A stretch of 64,000 bases of DNA from Aporrectodea caliginosa (Eukaryota > Annelida > Clitellata > Crassiclitellata > Lumbricidae). The notes below the pieces were generated by a model. It made no database searches. It was not told the DNA's origin and saw only the letters and a program-made list of their open reading frames with translations. Below, piece after piece: positions 59,190-64,000 of the stretch (position 1 is the stretch's first letter; the number at the start of each line of letters is the position of its first letter). The stretch lies in NCBI GenBank assembly GCA_020284085.1, contig JACEVL010000099.1:1870229-1934228 (forward strand), written 5' to 3'. The position numbers and the translations under genes were made by a program.

Positions 59190-59430
59190 GGCTCTCAATC
59201 TCAGGGCGTTGCTGCAGTAGCTTTGTGGGCCTGAGAATTCTGAACTAGCTGTTCAGTGTATATTTCCCTGTGTAAATAGAAGCAGAATTTACTACCGCTT
59301 TGACTAGGACGTCAAAGGCAAGTCTTGAACAGCAATGATCTCTTTGTTGGGAATTTCCTTTTCGTCTGGTGATCACTCTGTGCTGTATGCTGCAAGGAAC
59401 GAACATAAAGGAACCTCCACCTTGGTCTTT
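59190..59430 (-). repeat. duplicated receptor 5' flank, copy 3
   Basis: Related to 42780-43020 (GCTGCAGTAGCTTTGTGGGC, AGCAGAATTTACTACCGC, GCAAGTCTTGAA). It supports a shared origin of CTLR-3 and CTLR-4 by segmental duplication including the promoter. Confidence 0.65.
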
Positions 59431-59472
59431 TATGAGAGACCGTAAGTCTCGTTCTGTTTGGGACGGCAATGT

Positions 59473-59474
<2 letters not shown>

Positions 59475-59506
<32 letters not shown>

Positions 59507-60345
59507 TCAACTTTATTGTTCACCGCTTCAATTCAGTGTTTACATGTAAAGACAGATTTCTTCCAAATGCATTAACAATGGGTAATACCCTAAGGAACTT
59601 TAAGTTCCGCTAACAGGATAGCCCTAGTGCTATGTCAATCAGTCTAGTCTATTCAGTTGCTTATGTAGTTATTTTATTATGACTTCATTTCTTAAACAAC
59701 ATCATAATCAAATCAACACACTTATAGTTCACATAGTTGCATATAACGTGACCAGCAGTATTATTATTATTATTCAGCAGTAAACACTTAACTAGATCAA
59801 TTGTCAGGAGCACACACAAAAAACAACTATCTACACAGCAAGATATATATAAAACTAATTACACCTAAGGTAATTACTGATTCAGTACGGACATCAGATG
59901 CGCTTTGAGCCTGTTTTTAAATTGGTACGGGGTGGGGAGACAGGTGAGTTCATTCGGTAGTGCATTCCAGAGCACTGGCCCGTGGTATCGAATACTATGT
60001 TTCCTGATATTGGTGCGCATGCTGTGCTGGTGATATTTCTTTGAGGCGCGCGTGTGATGATCATGCACTTTGGAATTCATATAGAACCAGCTGTCGAAAC
60101 TTTCGGGTACTAGATGCATATTGACCTTGTACATGAATAGTCACACCTGTAGTTTATTTACGCTTTCAAAGGGCAGTATTCCCAAGCTCAGAGATAAATG
60201 TTTCGAGTGTGCTCTCGGAGGCGCGTTGCATACAACTCTAAGAGCGCGTTTCTGTAGTAACGTCAGACAAGTGAAACGAGTGCGGTAAGTGGATGCCCAT
60301 ATAAGGTTGCAGTAGGATAAGTATGGATATATATTACCCTAAATC
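59475..60345 (-). mobile_element. LINE 3' part, (GATT)n tail
   Basis: Minus-strand RT C-terminal text KHSIRYHGPVLWNALPNEL and PYQFKNRLKAHLMSVL at 60134-59874, preceded by TRFTCLTLLQKRALR-like text near 60260. The 3' end is AATAAAGTTG and (GATT)n at 59475-59510. Confidence 0.85.
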
Positions 60346-61055
60346 CCCCTCCTCAATGCGATGATGAAATGTAGGTCAAAGTGTAAGATACGTGGTAATT
60401 CATTTAAGCTCGCGACAAGACATGCAGCGTCAGCCTGTACTGTGTTAACGTGCAGTATAAACTGGATTAATCCGCCAAATAGGCTGCACGTCACGAGGAA
60501 GACCCCATGGAATATAATTATACCAAACAGTCATAGTTCCCTTTAAAGGACACAACCCCTTGTCTCTATTAACTTCGGCTGCTAAAGGTATCGCTCTGCT
60601 GAACCCATAAACTCTCACTCCTTTCGGATCTTAAGGCAATCGATACCATCCACGTAATATTGCATATCTTTGAGACGAGCAGCCTACATACTATTTTGGC
60701 CATGGTGTAGTGTAGTGTAATATAGTGTTGCGGGGTCGGATAACCTGGGACCTCACGATGAGCAACGCCTATCTCTATGCAATTATAGCACATTCTTAAA
60801 ACGTATCACCTAAACAATTTTAGTGGCAATGTAACATGTGTGTCTGTATGTATGTAGGTATATTTGTTGTGTCAAAGTTTGTATGTATTAATGTATGTGA
60901 GTATGTATGTATGACATGTATGTATTGCATGTTTGTTTGTATGCATATGTAGACCTATGTATCTAGACAACAACTATAGCGCCTTCTTGCACATTTAAAT
61001 ACAGTTTGGATTACACATTAAACTTTAGTTTAATGTTCAATCTAAGACCAGAGTC
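60346..61055. other. no gene; TATG-rich stretch
   Basis: 60840-60960 is a degenerate (TATG/TGTA) microsatellite. Nothing coding is supported in the remainder. Confidence 0.45.
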
Positions 61056-61059
61056 AAAA

Positions 61060-62045
61060 TGAGACGAACACCTTCAGACTTCAATGTCACTCCAAATAAC
61101 TGTTTAATTTATTCACAGACGATAATTGTTGAAGATGAAGGCAATAATGACCACTCAGTGAATCCATTCCAACCGGCTATTTGTATATGCCGACGATGGA
61201 TACTTGATTGTACCAGCTTCAAGTGCCTCCCCTATAGAGTCTGACAAAAGCCTCGTCATGGGCGGCTGAGGCAATCCTTAAATTAAACTCGGGAAAACAT
61301 AAGAGATAACAATTATTCGGTCAAACCGTAGCAGTCACAAACAAATTGTCCCGCTTACCCCGGGATTAACAATAGTAGACCATGTGGGCAACATAAAAGA
61401 ATGGACTGGATTGACAATGGAGGAATTGATAAGACTGACGGAAGACAGAAGACGCTGGAGGAATATTGTTCATAATGCGGCCGACCCTCGAAACGAGGAT
61501 GGCTGAGAACAGAACAGACCATGTGAAAATATTGGGAGTTACTATTTCTAGCTCGTTCACTTTCGAGAGCACGTAGATTTTATTTGCTCGCGAGGGTGGC
61601 AGGCTCAATAGGCTATTATGGTTTAATCGTCGCATGGACCGCATGAGCAAAGATTGCGTAATGTTGTGAGATCCACACTCATGGCTGGTAAGCTTTAGTC
61701 GTCGGCCTTATGGTGGGGATTTGTTGACGCTGGTGGTCGAAGAAATCTTCAGGCTGCATTAAACCGATTTTGTCGGCTGGTTTTTGTCCCTGAGGATACC
61801 TCATCATTTGAGCAGCTTTACTGAAGGGCTGACAAGGCCCTTTTTTGCCTCGATTGTGCGCAACCCTGAGCACGTGGTGTTCCATTACTTGCCCCAAATG
61901 AAGCAGTCGGAGCGCTCTCTACGACCATGGCGCATGACAGAGTTCCGTTTATGTATAATGTCATTTGTATTAAAGTCGATACTTACTAACTTACAAAACG
62001 TTAATAGAAATGACGAAGAAAGAAATATATAAAAACTGGGAGACC
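61060..62045 (+). mobile_element. LINE RT with a nested LINE scrap
   Basis: 61160-61255 reads FVYADDGYLIVPASS, the catalytic YADD box. 61525-62030 continues with VKILGVTISSSFTFES, SALWWGFVDAGGRRNLQAAL, NPEHVVFHYLPQ and LRPWRMTEFRL, typical downstream RT text. Between them 61375-61507 carries a different LINE C-terminus, KEWTGLTMEELIRLTEDR, RWRNIVHNAADPRNEDG and a stop, so one LINE end lies inside another. Several stops and shifts; inactive. Confidence 0.8.
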
Positions 62046-62301
62046 AGAACTACATGTTCCATGTGTTTATCTGCTGTTTTTCACAAGCTAAAGAAACAGC
62101 TTAAAGGAGTTTTCTGTTAGCTTTACCAAAATTAGCGTCTAGAACAAAATAGGCTTCTAAGATTACGTAATATTTAACTTTTCTAAAGATGTTTCTACAG
62201 TTGCATCTAATATGCAAAATCAACGTCCCTAATGTTGTTCACAAAACTCGATAAATTTTAATATTTGAACGGAATTTGGAGTCTATAGTCTCAGGTGTGT
62301 T

Positions 62302-64000
62302 TTAGTTCGGAGCTTCGTAGCTGTCCAGCTGTTGATAAGGACTTTCAGGAGACCTCGCATCGGTTGATTGCAATGTTTCGTAGGGGTCCGCTGTATTTGC
62401 CGTTGTTCTTCCTAAATGGTTCTCAGTTTTTGATGATGTGTTCTTGTTAGGCAGAGCTGTTGATGGAAACGTTGACAACTGTTGAAGTGGCGATGCTTGT
62501 ACTTCATTTGCTTCTCGTTTTGCATCGTTCTGTGTTCTAAAATCGTTTATAGCGATTTGCTTTATTGAATGATATGAATGTTAATGCATTAAAAAATAAA
62601 CTGTCGGCAGCGCAATTTTCTAATATAGGTTCTATAGACTAATAAATAATTTACAGAAAAAATTTAGGCCTGCACACAAAATTGGAAAAAACATCATTGT
62701 GATGCAAATTCAAAAATTGTGAATCTTATCTAGAACAAAGAAAACACAGTAGCAGTTTCCGTAAGTAATTTGGATACTGTGGAAGAAATAATAAGTACGG
62801 AACGTAGGGCCTACTTTAAATTTGTTTTTCGAAAAGAAATAGTATTTTAACAGAACAATGGACGGTTGAGTTAGACCTTAAAACTGTCCACAGAGTTCAG
62901 TGATCCAACAGTTTACCTTTTATTTAGATGTCGTCTGATGATCATGAAGATGATGACCAATACGATGACCATAACACCCAAGCCAATACCGATGCCAACA
63001 CCAACGCCCTGACCAAAGCCTAGGCCTAGTCCTTCTAAAAGAGCAACAGCATTCAAACCACGCTCTTAAATACAAGAATGACAATTATAAGAATGCAATT
63101 AATAAGATTGAAGGAAATTATCGGATAAATTCGTTAATATCTTTTGATTAATTATCTGGTATTCAGGGATTTAAGCAACGTCAGTTGTTTAGGCAATCTC
63201 CAACAATAATAGTCAACATTTATGACACGAATAACGATTGGTTGAGCTCTCCCTTAGTAACGTATAGTTACGTATAGTTCTAAGCCTCCACGGAGACAAT
63301 TACTGTGTAGGAACATTAACAACTATCTGTCATTAGATAGACTACTGCCTTTGCGAGGTAGGCCTACTTAAAAAGGCGCGATATATACTGCATAGATGAC
63401 ACAAATGAATAGAGGATAATTTAATTATCTGACTTGCGCTTACAAAATAGGAGATGGACAATAGCCTTAGTATTAGATCCCTTGCAACGACTTCTTGACT
63501 GTGAACGATGACATGTGGCTTGTCTAAAAAAGTTCATATTTATTGCTAAAACTAGAATAAGCTGAATTGAATCACCGTTATTGCTTGGCTGGGGTAAGGT
63601 CGAAGTAGTGAATGCTTTTGGCACTGATGACAATGTAGAGAATGATAGATAGGATCCTGATACAGGTTTATTCGACGATGTATCCCTGTAAACGGTTGAC
63701 GTTGTCGCACTTGTTGCTACAACAGATTCTGATTAGCTGCTATTTGTTAAATACATATAAATTAAAAGTTGTAATTGCAACTGGGAATTTATGAAGAACC
63801 ACTTCGATGTAACTCAGTAGAGGCGCTCCCGGCGCGATGTCCCAGAAATGGTGGGTAACAACACTATCTTCAATCGTTTGCGCAAAAGAGGGGAGAAAGA
63901 GAGAGAAGCTAATTTTGGAGACCAGCTGCACCGGTGTAGTGAAAGCTTTTGGCACCGATGACAAAGCAAAATGCCTATGTGACCATCTCTGCACTTTAGT
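62302..64000 (-). CDS. CTLR-5 (3' half): stem, membrane span and ITAM-bearing tail
   Basis: Three minus-strand exons: 63728-63576 (stem, 50 codons, Thr/Ser-rich, VPKAFTT), 63034-62917 (membrane span GVGVGIGIGLGVMVIVLV then IIRRHLNK), 62536-62302 (tail, 77 residues). Phases 1, 1 and 2 match the other receptors. The tail contains YETL (62382-62371) and YQQL (62337-62326) with 11 residues between, fitting the ITAM rule YxxL-x(6-12)-YxxL, plus a final SYEAPN. The span has no charged residue, so signalling would be through its own tail, not an adaptor. The CTLD exons must lie beyond 64000 if the gene is complete; the start is not in the window. Nearly the same membrane span as CTLR-4 marks them as sister genes. 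Confidence 0.75.
63931..63966 (-). pseudogene. duplicated stem segment of CTLR-5
   Basis: It encodes LSSVPKAFTTP, matching the stem exon (LSSVPKAFTTS, 63600-63640), on the same strand and about 300 bases upstream. It may be a second stem exon or a decayed tandem copy; no clear acceptor was found before the window end. Confidence 0.45.

Overview
The window looks like nuclear DNA of a marine invertebrate, probably a deuterostome (low confidence on phylum). Genes are split into small exons by introns full of decayed LINEs, tRNA-derived SINEs, hAT/mariner/pogo-like transposons and microsatellites, and the short palindrome AGGCCTA is scattered throughout. Nothing is bacterial, viral or organellar. 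All gene models below come from manual splicing of the sequence; no transcript evidence was available.

Two multigene families occupy the window. (1) Five C-type-lectin-like receptors, named here CTLR-1 to CTLR-5, share one blueprint: a 37-40 nt first exon with the start codon, two exons for CTLD1, two for CTLD2, a Ser/Thr-rich stem exon, a transmembrane exon, and a cytoplasmic-tail exon with tyrosines. All introns are phase 1 except the last, which is phase 2, so modules can be exchanged without breaking the frame. CTLR-1 (+, 3685-11092) has three candidate terminal exons, each with its own stop and AATAAA. CTLR-2 (-, 12982-17311, second first exon at 18303), CTLR-3 (-, 33156-42565, extra first exon at 45057), CTLR-4 (-, 46338-58896) and CTLR-5 (-, 62302 to beyond the window) follow. 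(2) A secreted family with a CxxxKxAxPxAPSGxY start and a [14 protein letters not shown] motif lies between CTLR-2 and CTLR-3: one broken copy (20230-23731), one intact copy (26686-30939) and one 3' fragment (19026-19440).

The most interesting feature is the signalling logic of the receptor tails. CTLR-1 and CTLR-2 carry motifs fitting the inhibitory ITIM consensus (LEYEIV, VVYDKI), CTLR-3 carries several off-consensus tyrosines, CTLR-5 carries a motif fitting the activating ITAM consensus (YETL, 11 residues, YQQL), and CTLR-4 has a tail cut to one tyrosine. This is the layout of a paired activating/inhibitory receptor cluster of the kind known from vertebrate NK and leukocyte receptor loci. 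Function is inferred; ligands are unknown, and the CTLDs lack the usual EPN/QPD and WND sugar/Ca2+ motifs.

Layout: 1-3130 repeats, including a three-level nest of DNA transposons; 3.7-11.1 kb CTLR-1; 11.1-12.7 kb convergent intergenic; 13.0-18.3 kb CTLR-2; 19.0-31.2 kb secreted family; 31.2-33.0 kb SINE-rich; 33.0-45.1 kb CTLR-3 with a mariner, LINEs and a TIR transposon in its large intron; 46.3-59 kb CTLR-4 with a LINE, a pogo-like remnant and a 1.1 kb palindromic transposon in its introns; 59.5-62.1 kb LINEs; 62.3-64 kb the 3' half of CTLR-5.
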